Assembly: GCA_016699855.1 (NCBI GenBank)
Contig: CP064988.1
Coordinates: 2,570,501-2,634,500 of the forward strand
Length of the DNA: 64,000 bases
DNA from: Rhodospirillales bacterium
GTDB lineage: Bacteria > Pseudomonadota > Alphaproteobacteria > Reyranellales > Reyranellaceae
Reading direction: 5' to 3'
Position 1 is the stretch's first letter. Each line of letters opens with the position of its first letter. Position numbers and translations under genes: made by a program. Below are positions 43,346 to 53,015 of the stretch, one piece after another. The notes beneath the pieces were generated by a model. That model made no database searches and had not been told where the DNA came from. It was given only the letters and a program-made list of their open reading frames with translations.

Positions 43346-44479
43346 CTACGACATTTCCCCCGCCGCGTAGCGCGTGAACGCGTCCGCCGCGCGGCGGCCG
43401 GCGACCATGTCGGCGAAGGCCTCGCCGAGGCAGGCGGCGAATTTGAAGCCGTGGCCGGAGCAGTTCGACATCGCCCACGCGGCGCGGCCCAGCGGCAGCG
43501 AGCGGAACGTCTCATGCCCGTCGCGGATGTCGACGGTGTAGTAGCAGACCTTGCCCTCGGCGATGCGGTAGCGGTCGAGATCGCGCAGCCGGCCCCGCGC
43601 CTGCTCGACCACCTCCAGCGTCTCCTCGGCTGACGCGACGCGCGGATCGGCGGCGGGATCGCCGACTCGGCTGAACAGGTGGTCGCCGATCTTCAGCCGG
43701 GTGCGGGTGCCATCGGGCCGCGCCACCGGCGGCACGAGGTAGAAGCCGCTATCGGCGCCGACCGACAGCAGCGAAGGATGCTCGGCCCAGCCGCGCGCGA
43801 GATCGTCGGGCAGATCGATGTAGGCCACGACCTGGCGCGACGGCTCGACCAGTTTCCCCATCGACGGCGCGATCGCGCCCACCCAAGCGCCGGCCGCCAC
43901 CAGCACCAGATCGGCCGCGAGGCGTTCGCCGCCCGCCAGCGTCGCCGCGGCGGCGTCCAGGTCGATGTCGACGACGCGCGTGTCGGCGCGCAAGGTCGCG
44001 CCGCGCTCGGCCAGCCAGCGCGCCAGCGCCACGACGATGCGGTCGGCCAGCAGAACGCCGCCCTCCGGCGACAGGAACGCCGTCTCGATGCCGGCGGGAT
44101 CGATCATGGGATAGCGCTCGCCGAGCTGGCGGGCGCTGAACACCTCGACCGGATAGCCCTCGGCGCGCAGCAGCGCGAGCGACTCCGCCTGCCGGTCGTC
44201 GCCCCGCGCGCTCAGCGACAGCGAGCCGGTGTCGACGCACAGCTTGACGCCGAGATCGTCCCAGCAGCGGTTCCACGCCGCGTAGGCGTGCGTGATCATC
44301 CGCATGTAGCCGGTCTCGGTGCCGTAGGGCCGGCGGATCAGGCGGTGCGAATCGACCGACGTGCCCTGCGGATTCGGAATCGGCCCCTGCTCGACGACCG
44401 TGACGCGGTGCCCGTCGCGCAGCAGCGCCCGCGCGGCCGACAGGCCGATGATTCCGGCGCCGATGATGAGGACGTGCAT
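43346..44479 (-). CDS. FAD-dependent amine/amino-acid oxidoreductase (DAO family)
   Basis: A 377-residue flavoenzyme of the D-amino-acid oxidase/sarcosine oxidase family. The dinucleotide-binding motif is at the very start (IIGAGIIGLSAARALLRDG), followed by HRLIRRPYG (the region around the flavin in sarcosine oxidase-like enzymes), LVLVAAGAWVGAI and a C-terminal FAD contact AMSNCSGHGFKFAACLGEAFADM. Members oxidise N-methyl or D-amino acids, giving imines and hydrogen peroxide; the substrate is unknown. It starts 19 bases after the phosphoesterase gene. Confidence 0.85.
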   Translation of the reverse strand: MHVLIIGAGIIGLSAARALLRDGHRVTVVEQGPIPNPQGTSVDSHRLIRRPYGTETGYMRMITHAYAAWNRCWDDLGVKLCVDTGSLSLSARGDDRQAESLALLRAEGYPVEVFSARQLGERYPMIDPAGIETAFLSPEGGVLLADRIVVALARWLAERGATLRADTRVVDIDLDAAAATLAGGERLAADLVLVAAGAWVGAIAPSMGKLVEPSRQVVAYIDLPDDLARGWAEHPSLLSVGADSGFYLVPPVARPDGTRTRLKIGDHLFSRVGDPAADPRVASAEETLEVVEQARGRLRDLDRYRIAEGKVCYYTVDIRDGHETFRSLPLGRAAWAMSNCSGHGFKFAACLGEAFADMVAGRRAADAFTRYAAGEMS

Positions 44480-44498
44480 CGTGCCCGCGCCTCCGCCG

Positions 44499-45233
44499 TC
44501 AGTTCCAGCCGGTCGCGAGCCAGCGCGCCCAGTCGTCGCGGCCGTTGGCGGCGGCCTGGCGAGCGGCGGCGTGCCAGTCGTAGTCCAGCTCGACATGCTC
44601 GACGCGCCAGCCGTGGCGGCGCTTCTCGATCACGGCGTAGCGGGCGTGCGGCGAGCCGATTTCGACGGCGTGCGGATTCGGTTCGACGTCGGTGTAGGCC
44701 TGCAATCCGACGCTGCCGGGATTCACCACGAGCCGCCCGTCCGCCAATCGCAGGCTGCGCGGCACATGGGTGTGGCCGCACAGAATCACCTCGGCGCGGC
44801 AGTCGCCGGCGCGCTGGGTGACGGTGTCCAGTGTCGCGCGCCGCGTGGTCGCCCCGTCGACGTCCTCCATGAAGTAGACCAGGTCGCTGCCAGGCGTGCC
44901 GTGGCACATGAACACCGCGTCCGACGGCCTCAGCGTCTCCGGCAGCGCGCGCAGCCAGCCGCGCTCGCGGTCGCCCAGCGCGCCACGCGTGAACGCGTCG
45001 GTCCTGCCGAGCCTCGCCGCGGGATCGTCGAGCACGTGCCGCTCGTGGTTGCCGCGGATGGTCGGCAGGTCGAGCGGGATCAGGATGCCGGCGGTGCCGA
45101 CGGGATCGAGCGGCCCCGACAGGATGTCGCCGAGATTGACGGTCGCATCGACGCCGCGTCTGAGGATGTCGTCGAGCACGGCCTCCAGCGCGAGGCGGTT
45201 GCCGTGGATGTCGGAGATCGCCGCGATCCTCAC
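44499..45233 (-). CDS. Calcineurin-like metallophosphoesterase
   Basis: A 244-residue predicted phosphodiesterase. All binuclear-metal motifs are visible: AISDIHGNR (D-x-H), NLGDILSGPLDP (G-D), IRGNHERHV (GNH[E/D]), and CGHTHVPR (GHTH). This is the YfcE/MPP-type layout. The substrate is unknown. Its start codon overlaps the ornithine cyclodeaminase stop (ATGA at 45230-45233), so the two are translated as a coupled pair. Confidence 0.88.
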   Translation of the reverse strand: MRIAAISDIHGNRLALEAVLDDILRRGVDATVNLGDILSGPLDPVGTAGILIPLDLPTIRGNHERHVLDDPAARLGRTDAFTRGALGDRERGWLRALPETLRPSDAVFMCHGTPGSDLVYFMEDVDGATTRRATLDTVTQRAGDCRAEVILCGHTHVPRSLRLADGRLVVNPGSVGLQAYTDVEPNPHAVEIGSPHARYAVIEKRRHGWRVEHVELDYDWHAAARQAAANGRDDWARWLATGWN

Positions 45234-46228
45234 GGGCGCTCGACCGCCAGCTCCGCCGCGGCGAGATCCTCGAGCGCGCAGCCGACCGATTTGAACAGCG
45301 TGATCCCGCTCCCGTCACGGGGCTCGCGGCCGCGGTGGCGGCCATGGGCGAGGTCGAACAGGTCGGCCAGCACGTCGTCCTCGTCGATCTCGCCGGCTTG
45401 CAACGGCTGCACGATGTCGCCGGCCTCCTTCAAGGCGCCGGCCTTGGTGTCGACGAACACCATCGCGGCCCGCACCGCGGCGTCGTCGCTCTCGCGCATC
45501 GCGGGCGTGTAGGCGCCGACCAGATCGACATGCGCGCCGGGCCTAAGCCAGGCGCCCTCGACCAGCGGCGTCTTCGAGAGCGTCGCGCACGAGACGATGT
45601 CGGCGCCGCGCACGCCGGCCTCTCGGTCGGCGGCGGCGCGGACGGTCACGGCGCGGCCCAGCGCCTTGGGCAACGACTCCGACAGCTCGCGCGCCAGAGA
45701 TTCGGCGTGCGCCGCCGTGCGGCCCCAGATCGCGACGTCGCGGATCGACGGCCGCACCTTGCAGTGGACGCGCGCAAGATGGGGCGCCAGCGCGCCGGTG
45801 CCGATCACCAGCAGCGAGGCGGCGTCCGTCCGGGCCAGATAGCCGGCCGCCAGACCTGACGCGCACGCGGTGCGGCGCTTGGTCAGCATGGTGCCGTCGA
45901 GCAGCGCCAGCGACGCGCCGGTGGCGCCGTCGAGCAGCAGGTACTGGCCGTAGATCGCGGGCAGCGATTTCAGACCGTTGTCGGGGAACACCGTCACGAT
46001 CTTCACGCCGATGCGGCCAGTGGCGCCGCCGCGATCCTTGGGCGGCGTCGCCCACGCGGGCATCAGCAGCAGCATGGCGTCGGCCGAGCCGGGACCGGTC
46101 GCCGCGGGGATGGGGTGATGGTGGCGCACCGGCATCTCGACGCCGGCGCGGAAGGTGTCGCGCAGGCGGTCGATCAGGGCGAGATCGTCGAGCGCGGCGT
46201 CGACCTCGTTGGCGTCCAGGATGCGCAT
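45230..46228 (-). CDS. Ornithine cyclodeaminase/mu-crystallin family protein
   Basis: A 332-residue NAD(P)-dependent enzyme of the ornithine cyclodeaminase, ketimine reductase and alanine dehydrogenase family. It shows GRIGVKIVTVFPDN, LLDGTMLTKRRTACASGLAA (substrate loop), a Rossmann strand LLVIGTGALAPHLARV, DIVSCATLSKTPLVEGAWLRPGAHVDLVGAY and FKSVGCALEDLAAAEL. It could make proline from ornithine or reduce cyclic imines. The neighbouring DAO-family oxidase, which makes imines, favours the latter. Start and stop overlap both neighbours. Confidence 0.88.
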   Translation of the reverse strand: MRILDANEVDAALDDLALIDRLRDTFRAGVEMPVRHHHPIPAATGPGSADAMLLLMPAWATPPKDRGGATGRIGVKIVTVFPDNGLKSLPAIYGQYLLLDGATGASLALLDGTMLTKRRTACASGLAAGYLARTDAASLLVIGTGALAPHLARVHCKVRPSIRDVAIWGRTAAHAESLARELSESLPKALGRAVTVRAAADREAGVRGADIVSCATLSKTPLVEGAWLRPGAHVDLVGAYTPAMRESDDAAVRAAMVFVDTKAGALKEAGDIVQPLQAGEIDEDDVLADLFDLAHGRHRGREPRDGSGITLFKSVGCALEDLAAAELAVERP

Positions 46229-46638
46229 CAGCGGACGACCTTGGCGGCGTCGGCCGCGTCGGGATCGACCAGGGCGGCCTGGCGCTCCAGCGCGCGGATC
46301 TCGGTGGTCGACGCGGCGGCCTTGCCCGCCGCCTTGGCGGTCTCGGCGTCGCGCTGCGCGAGTTCGGATTTGAGACGGGCGACCTCGCGGCCCAGCCGGT
46401 CGGCCTCCTCGCCGCGTTCGCGCCCGATCCGACGGTGCTTGCGGCCGGTGAACCAACCCATGCTCAGGCCGACCAGCACGCCGATCAGCAGCATCAGGAC
46501 GATGACCAGGAACAGCGGCATCACCCAGATGTCGGGTAACGGCCAGAAGCGTAGCTCGACCAGCTCGCGGTTGCTGACGGCGAACACCGCGCCCATCAGC
46601 ATGAACGCCGCGAGCAGGATGCGGGAGAGGGTTTTCAT
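46228..46638 (-). CDS. lapA: LapA-domain (DUF1049) membrane protein
   Basis: A 136-residue inner-membrane protein with two membrane segments (LLAAFMLMGAVFAVSN; PLFLVIVLMLLIGVLVGLSMGW) and a cytosolic coiled coil (RLGREVARLKSELAQRDAETAKAA). LapA proteins help control lipopolysaccharide assembly in proteobacteria. The gene follows ihfB here as in many relatives and its stop codon overlaps the cyclodeaminase start by four bases. Confidence 0.85.
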   Translation of the reverse strand: MKTLSRILLAAFMLMGAVFAVSNRELVELRFWPLPDIWVMPLFLVIVLMLLIGVLVGLSMGWFTGRKHRRIGRERGEEADRLGREVARLKSELAQRDAETAKAAGKAAASTTEIRALERQAALVDPDAADAAKVVR

Positions 46639-46733
46639 GACGCCAGCCTAGCCGGCCGGCGCGCCGCCGCAAAGGCTGGGGGCGGGACGTGTCGTCGCGA
46701 GATTGTCGGCGGCGAGGTCGCCGCGCCCGCGGT

Positions 46734-47069
46734 TCAGCGCAGTTTGGTCGCGTCGACGAAGATGCCCTGCGTCGCGAGCTGCGCCGCGAATTCCTTGTTG
46801 ATGCGGTCGCGGAGATCCTTGCCGGTCTTGAAATACGGCACTTTCTTTTCCGAAACAGACACTTGCTCGCCCGTGCGCGGATTGCGGCCGGTGCGCGAAT
46901 CGCGCTGCTTCACCGAGAACGCGCCGAAGCCCCGCAACTCGACCCGGTCGCCGCGCGCCAAAGCGCTGGCGATCTCGTCGAAGATCGTCGCCACGATGCG
47001 CTCGACGTCCCGCTGGTACAGGTGCGGATTGAGCGCCGCGAGCTTGGCGATCAGTTCCGATTTCGTCAT
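46734..47069 (-). CDS. ihfB: Integration host factor beta subunit
   Basis: DNA-bending nucleoid protein. The 111-residue sequence has the HU/IHF fold: MTKSELIAKLAALNPHLYQRDVERIV, ELRGFGAFSVKQRDSRTGRNPRTGE (the beta-arm with the Pro that intercalates DNA) and VPYFKTGKDLRDRIN. The length and RGFGxF match IHF-beta rather than HU. The last 17 residues are an extension. A strong promoter lies 70 bases upstream. In relatives ihfB follows rpsA; here it is 31 kb away. Confidence 0.94.
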   Translation of the reverse strand: MTKSELIAKLAALNPHLYQRDVERIVATIFDEIASALARGDRVELRGFGAFSVKQRDSRTGRNPRTGEQVSVSEKKVPYFKTGKDLRDRINKEFAAQLATQGIFVDATKLR

Positions 47070-47135
47070 GGCGAAGGAAAACCCCGCGGTCGGTCGGACG
47101 GACGATGGTCCGACGAAGGAACAATAACTTGCTGC

Positions 47136-47164
47136 ATTATGCCGAAAACCACGCGAGGCGTCAA
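47136..47164 (-). promoter_or_regulatory. Promoter of ihfB
   Basis: Minus strand TTGACG (47159-47164), 17-base spacer, CATAAT (47136-47141). The predicted start is about 60 bases before the ihfB ATG. The region is AT-rich relative to the genome. Confidence 0.72.
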
Positions 47165-47241
47165 TCCTATGTCATTGGAATATCGGTGTTTTTTGGCGGG
47201 CTGGAATCGCTCCGCCCGGCCGGCCGGAGACGGCGCCCCCT

Positions 47242-48465
47242 CTAGGCGCGTACCAGCGCCCGGTGCGCGGTGAAGCAGAGGACCCCGCCCAGCCCCATGA
47301 ACGCGGCCATCGGCAGGATGGTGCCATCAAGAAGATGGCCGACCGCGACGCCGAAAACGGCGCCCAACCCGAACTGGGTCAATCCGAGCAGGGATGAGGC
47401 GGTTCCAGCCATGTGCGGGAAGCGTTGCATCGCGCTGGCGGTGGAATTGGGCGCCACGACGCTCATCGAACCGACCAGCGCCATGCACAAGGGAATGAAG
47501 GGCCACGGCCCGAGCATACCGGTCCGGGTCTCGACCACGCCGGCGACGATCAGCGCCGAACCGGCGATCAACGGCACCCAGACGACGCGGCGCAGGACCG
47601 GGCCGGCGCCGAACCGGCGCGCCATGCGGCTGTTGAGAGTGGCGCCGGAGATCATCGTGACGATGTTCAGGCCGAACAGCAGGCCGTACTCGCGCGGCGT
47701 GAAGCCGTAGCGGTCGATGAACACGAAGGACGAGCCGGAGATGTAGGAGAACATCGCCGCGAACAGGAAGCCGCCGGTCAGCCCGTAGCCGACGAAATCG
47801 CGCGTGGTCGCCAGAGCGACGTAGCGCCGTGCCAGCGGACCCGGCGTAAGCTTCTGAATATGCTCGGGCTTCAAGGTCTCGCGGGTGCCCAGACCACCGG
47901 CCAGCAGGCAGGTGATCCCGAAACCGGTGAGCAACCAGAAGATGGCGCGCCAGCCGAAGCGCTCCAGCAACTCGCTGCCGACGAGCGGCGCCAGCATCGG
48001 CGCCAGACCGACGCAAGCCATCATGATCGACATGACCTGCGCGGCGCGGTCGCGCTCGGCCAGATCGCGCACCATCGCGCGGGCCATCACCGAACCGGCG
48101 CAGGCGCCCAGTCCCTGGAGGAAGCGCAGCGCCACGAGGTAGCCGGAATCGGCGGCCAGCGCGCAAAGCGCGCTAGCGACGGTGTAGAGCGCCACCCCGC
48201 CCAGCAGGACCGGCTTACGGCCGAAGCGGTCGCCCAACGGCCCGTAGACGATCTGCCCGAAGCCGAAGGCGATCACGAAGGCGGTCAGCGTGAGCTGGAT
48301 ATCCGCCGGGGTGCCGCGGAAATCGCGCGCCAAGGTCGGCAGCGCCGGCAGATACATGTCGATCGACATCGGCCCGAACGCCGAGAGCAGCGCCAGCAGC
48401 GCGATCATGCCCGGCGTCATCGGGTCGCGGCGCGGCGTGGCGGCGGGAAGGGGAGCGGGCGGCAT
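47242..48465 (-). CDS. Bcr/CflA-type MFS drug efflux protein
   Basis: A 407-residue exporter of the 12-segment drug:H+ antiporter-1 family. It begins with MPPAPLPAATPRRD and the first helix ALLALLSAFGPMSIDMYLPALPTLA, followed by motif A GPLGDRFGRKPVLL and motif C-like LQGLGACAGSVMARAMVRDL. The GPMSIDMYLPALPTL segment is typical of Bcr/CflA proteins (sulfonamide, bicyclomycin or chloramphenicol efflux). Substrate unknown. A family B palindrome lies 205 bases upstream of its start. Confidence 0.9.
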   Translation of the reverse strand: MPPAPLPAATPRRDPMTPGMIALLALLSAFGPMSIDMYLPALPTLARDFRGTPADIQLTLTAFVIAFGFGQIVYGPLGDRFGRKPVLLGGVALYTVASALCALAADSGYLVALRFLQGLGACAGSVMARAMVRDLAERDRAAQVMSIMMACVGLAPMLAPLVGSELLERFGWRAIFWLLTGFGITCLLAGGLGTRETLKPEHIQKLTPGPLARRYVALATTRDFVGYGLTGGFLFAAMFSYISGSSFVFIDRYGFTPREYGLLFGLNIVTMISGATLNSRMARRFGAGPVLRRVVWVPLIAGSALIVAGVVETRTGMLGPWPFIPLCMALVGSMSVVAPNSTASAMQRFPHMAGTASSLLGLTQFGLGAVFGVAVGHLLDGTILPMAAFMGLGGVLCFTAHRALVRA

Positions 48466-48669
48466 GGATCCGTCGGTACGACCGGGCGGGAGATCGGCGC
48501 CGCCGCGCGCGCCCGTGTAGCAGGCCGCATCGCCCGGCCCAACCCCGCCACGTCGAGCCGGCGATGGGTCCACCATGTCGCCGCACGGTGTCCACCAAGT
48601 CTCCGAACGTTCCGGGACGGGATGATCCGCGGGCGCATCGACGACGCCGCGCCGTGACCCTGGGCATTT

Positions 48670-48741
48670 GGGGTCAGGCCTGCAAAACGGCATTTTTCCC
48701 GACGCGCGCGACCAAATTTGCCGTTTTGCAGGCCTGACCCC
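48670..48741. repeat. Family B palindrome, copy 6
   Basis: Full copy with intact arms and the centre CCCGACGCGCGCGACC. It is the only family B copy outside the 20-25 kb block, between the Bcr/CflA transporter and the SelD fusion gene, which diverge. Confidence 0.92.
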
Positions 48742-48819
48742 ACCGCGCACGCCTCCATCGCATGCCCGCGCTGTTACCCATCCGCCCGGACTTTTCCGTG
48801 AACCATCACCCCGATCCAG

Positions 48820-48860
48820 ACACCTTCTCCCCCGAAGACGGGGGAGAAGGGAGGGTGAGG
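48820..48860. repeat. Family C element
   Basis: CACCTTCTCCCCCGAAGACG followed by its complement GGGGAGAAGG. It lies upstream of the SelD fusion gene. Confidence 0.75.
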
Positions 48861-48931
48861 CGGCGCCGTGACCCCGCGGCGACCGCCCGCTAGAGTGCGC
48901 GCGCCATGACCGACTCCGCCCGCCACACCGC

Positions 48932-51169
48932 ATGACCACCGACGCGCCCGCGCGCCTGGAACTGGTGCTGGTCGGTGGCGGCCATTCGCATGTCGAGGTG
49001 CTGCGCCAGGCGGCGATGACGCGGCCCGCGCATGTCCGGATCACCGTGATCGCGCGCGACCTCGAGACGCCGTACTCCGGCATGCTGCCGGGTCTGATCG
49101 CGGGCCACTACACGGCGGAGGAATGCCACATCGACCTGCGGCCGCTCTGCGTCGCGGCCGGCGCCCGGCTGTACCATGCCGAGGCGGTCGGGCTCGATCC
49201 GATGGGCCAGCGGGTGCTGTGCGCCGGCCGGCCGCCGGTGGCGTACGAGCGGCTGTCGCTGGATATCGGCTCGCGGCCGGACATGCGCGCCATCCCCGGC
49301 GCCGACCGCTTCGCGCTGCCGGTGAAGCCGGTCGACGTGTTCCGCGCGCGCTGGGCGGCGCTGGAGGGGCGGCTGCGCGCCCACGACGGCGCGCCGCTGG
49401 ACATCGTCGTGGTCGGCGGCGGCGCCGGCGGCGTCGAACTCTGCCTCTCCTTGCAGGTGCGCCTGAAGAACGCCGGCTTTGGCGGCCGCGCGCGCTTCGC
49501 GCTGGTCTCGAAATCAGGCACGCCGCTCCCGACGCACCCGCCCGCCGTCCAGCGCGCCTTCGCGCGCACGCTGGCGGAACGCGGCGTCGCGGCGCGCTTC
49601 GGGCTCGGCGTGACCGAGGTGCGGGCCGACGCGGTGGTGTTGTCGGACGGCGCGACGCTGCCCTGCGATCTCGCGGTCTGGACGACGCACGCCGGCGCCC
49701 CGGGCTGGCTTGGCGCCGCCGGCCTGGCCGTGGACGGGTCCGGCTTCATGCGCGTCGACGCGTCCCTGCGCTCGATCTCGCACGCCGACATCTTCGGCGC
49801 CGGCGACATCGTCGCGTTCGAGCCCAGGCCGCTGGCCAAGGCCGGCGTGTTCGCGGTGCGCGAGGGGCCGGTGCTGGCGCGCAATCTGCTGGCGCGGCCC
49901 GACGCGCCGCTCGAACGCTACGCGCCGCAGCGGCATTTCCTGACCTTGATCTCGACCGGCGACAAGCACGCCATCGGCGCGCGCGGGCCGTGGTTGTGGT
50001 TCCGCGGCGACTGGGTGTGGCGCTGGAAGGACCGCATCGACCGGCGTTTCATGCGGATGTACCAGACGCTGCGTCCCGGCATGGCGGCGATGGGCGGCGG
50101 CGCGGCGATGGCCGCGCCGGGCGACGCCGCCCTGGTCGCGATGCGCTGCGCCGGTTGCGGCGCCAAGATCGGCGGCGACGTGCTGCGCCGCGCGCTGGAC
50201 GGCGTCGACATCCCGAAGCGCGACGACATCCTGCTGGGCGTGCGCGACGCCGAGGATTCCAGCGCCATCGCCGTGCCGCCGGGCAAGGCGCTGGTGCAGA
50301 GCGTCGATTTCTTCCGCGCGCTGATCGACGATCCCTGGCTGTTCGGCCGCATCGCGGCGCTGCACTGCCTGTCCGATCTCCACGCCACCGGCGCCGCGGC
50401 GCACAGCGCGCTGATGACGGCCGTGCTGCCGCACGCGCCGGAGGCGCTGCAGGAGGCCGATCTCGGCGCGTTGCTGCGCGGCGTGACCGAGGAGCTGGCG
50501 CGCGACGGCGCCATCCTGATCGGCGGCCACACCGGCGAGGGTCCCGAGCTGGCGCTGGGTCTCACGGTCAACGGGCTGGCGGCGCCAGATCAACTCCTAC
50601 GCAAAGGCGCGTTGAGGGTGGGCGACGCGCTGATCCTGACCAAACCGCTGGGCACCGGCGCGCTGTTCGCGGCCGACATGCGCGGCGAGGCGCGCGGACC
50701 GTGGATCGCGGCGGCCATCGAATCGATGCTGCGGTCGAACGCCGGCCCCGGCGCGCTGGCGCGCGGCCATGGCGTGGCGGCGTCCACCGACGTCACCGGC
50801 TTCGGGCTCGGCGGCCATCTGCTGGAGATGCTGCGCGCGTCCGGCCACGACGCGGCGCTGTCGCTGGGCGCGCTGCCGGCGCTGCCCGGCGCGCTGGACT
50901 GCCTGGCGCGTGGGTTCGCCAGCACCTTGGCGCCCAGCAACGCCCGGGCGGCGCGCGCCGCGACGCTGGACGGGCCGCGCGCCGACGATCCGCGCATCGG
51001 CCTGCTCCACGATCCGCAGACGTCGGGCGGCCTGCTGATCGGCGTCGGCGAGGACAAGGCCGGGACGCTGCTGGCGGCGCTGCGCATCGGCGGCGCGCCC
51101 GACGCGGCGCGGATCGGCGTCGTGGTCGCGCGCGCCGGCGACGCGGCGCGCTTCGCGATCCGCGATTGA
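48932..51169 (+). CDS. selD: Fusion of NDH-2-like flavoprotein and selenide, water dikinase (SelD)
   Basis: A 745-residue two-domain protein. Residues 1-390 form a pyridine nucleotide-disulfide oxidoreductase domain (LVLVGGGHSHVEVLRQAA; VVVGGGAGGVELCLSLQ; DIFGAGDIVAFEPRPLAKAGVFAVREGP). The rest is SelD, which makes selenophosphate from selenide and ATP: CAGCGAKIGGDVLRRAL has the essential Cys and Lys of the family (the Cys two residues on in E. coli is Ala here), followed by VQSVDFFRALIDDPWLFGRIAALHCLSDLHATGA and ILIGGHTGEGPELALG. Such fusions are known; the flavin part may supply or handle selenide. mobB follows, hinting at a selenium- and molybdenum-dependent enzyme. Confidence 0.93.
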   Translation: MTTDAPARLELVLVGGGHSHVEVLRQAAMTRPAHVRITVIARDLETPYSGMLPGLIAGHYTAEECHIDLRPLCVAAGARLYHAEAVGLDPMGQRVLCAGRPPVAYERLSLDIGSRPDMRAIPGADRFALPVKPVDVFRARWAALEGRLRAHDGAPLDIVVVGGGAGGVELCLSLQVRLKNAGFGGRARFALVSKSGTPLPTHPPAVQRAFARTLAERGVAARFGLGVTEVRADAVVLSDGATLPCDLAVWTTHAGAPGWLGAAGLAVDGSGFMRVDASLRSISHADIFGAGDIVAFEPRPLAKAGVFAVREGPVLARNLLARPDAPLERYAPQRHFLTLISTGDKHAIGARGPWLWFRGDWVWRWKDRIDRRFMRMYQTLRPGMAAMGGGAAMAAPGDAALVAMRCAGCGAKIGGDVLRRALDGVDIPKRDDILLGVRDAEDSSAIAVPPGKALVQSVDFFRALIDDPWLFGRIAALHCLSDLHATGAAAHSALMTAVLPHAPEALQEADLGALLRGVTEELARDGAILIGGHTGEGPELALGLTVNGLAAPDQLLRKGALRVGDALILTKPLGTGALFAADMRGEARGPWIAAAIESMLRSNAGPGALARGHGVAASTDVTGFGLGGHLLEMLRASGHDAALSLGALPALPGALDCLARGFASTLAPSNARAARAATLDGPRADDPRIGLLHDPQTSGGLLIGVGEDKAGTLLAALRIGGAPDAARIGVVVARAGDAARFAIRD

Positions 51170-51214
51170 CAAGGCGCGGTGGGCAAACCGCGCGAACCCC
51201 CCTATACCGGCGGC

Positions 51215-51715
51215 ATGAAACTTCTGGGCATCGTCGGCTGGAGCGGCAGCGGCAAGACCACGCTGATCGAACGCCTGATCCCGGCGCTGCGCGCCGCCGG
51301 AATCAGCGTGTCGACGATCAAGCGCTCGCACCACGGCTTCGACGTCGACAGCGAGGGCAAGGATTCGTGGCGCCACCGCCAGTCCGGCGCCCACGAGGTG
51401 ATGGTCGCCTCCGACCTGCGCTGGGCGCTGATGCGCGAGAACCGCGACGGCGGCGCCATCGCGCTCGAGGATCTGGTGGCGCGGATGGAACCGGTCGACC
51501 TGATCCTGGTCGAGGGCTTCTCGACCCGGCCGCACGACAAGATCGAGGTGTGGCGCGCGGCCCACGGCCGCAAGCTGCGCGCCGCCGACGATCCCGGCCT
51601 GCTGGTGGTCGCGGCGCCCCGCGCCGACTGGCTGGCCGACGCCGCCGGCGGCTTCCTCGACCTCGACGACCCGCACGCCGTGGCGCGGTTCATCGTCGCG
51701 TGGCTGAAAACGTAG
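51215..51715 (+). CDS. mobB: Molybdopterin-guanine dinucleotide biosynthesis adaptor MobB
   Basis: A 166-residue GTP-binding protein that assists MobA in attaching GMP to molybdopterin. Walker A is GIVGWSGSGKTTLIERLI (residues 4-21), followed by STIKRSHHGFDVDSEGKDSWRHRQSGA, the characteristic MobB segment, and VDLILVEGFSTRPHDKIEV. ATG 51215 gives the standard start (MKLLGIVGW). It begins 45 bases after selD and is probably cotranscribed, consistent with a shared use in a molybdenum enzyme. Confidence 0.93.
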   Translation: MKLLGIVGWSGSGKTTLIERLIPALRAAGISVSTIKRSHHGFDVDSEGKDSWRHRQSGAHEVMVASDLRWALMRENRDGGAIALEDLVARMEPVDLILVEGFSTRPHDKIEVWRAAHGRKLRAADDPGLLVVAAPRADWLADAAGGFLDLDDPHAVARFIVAWLKT

Positions 51716-51742
51716 GCTGCCACTCGCGTCGGTCGCCCCGCG

Positions 51743-52888
<1,146 letters not shown>

Positions 52889-52926
52889 CGGGGTCTCCGG
52901 AGCGGAATCTGGAACGACGTCTAGAC

Positions 52927-52993
52927 TGTCATTCCGAGCGCAGCGAGGAATCTTTCGCCGGCGCCAAGATCCCTCGCTGCGCTCGGGATGACA
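52927..52993. repeat. Family A palindrome, copy 6
   Basis: Arms TGTCATTCCGAGCGCAGCGA and complement, with a few substitutions. It lies between two minus-strand genes. Confidence 0.88.
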
Positions 52994-53015
52994 TGACTAC
53001 GCCGCCGTCGTGCCA

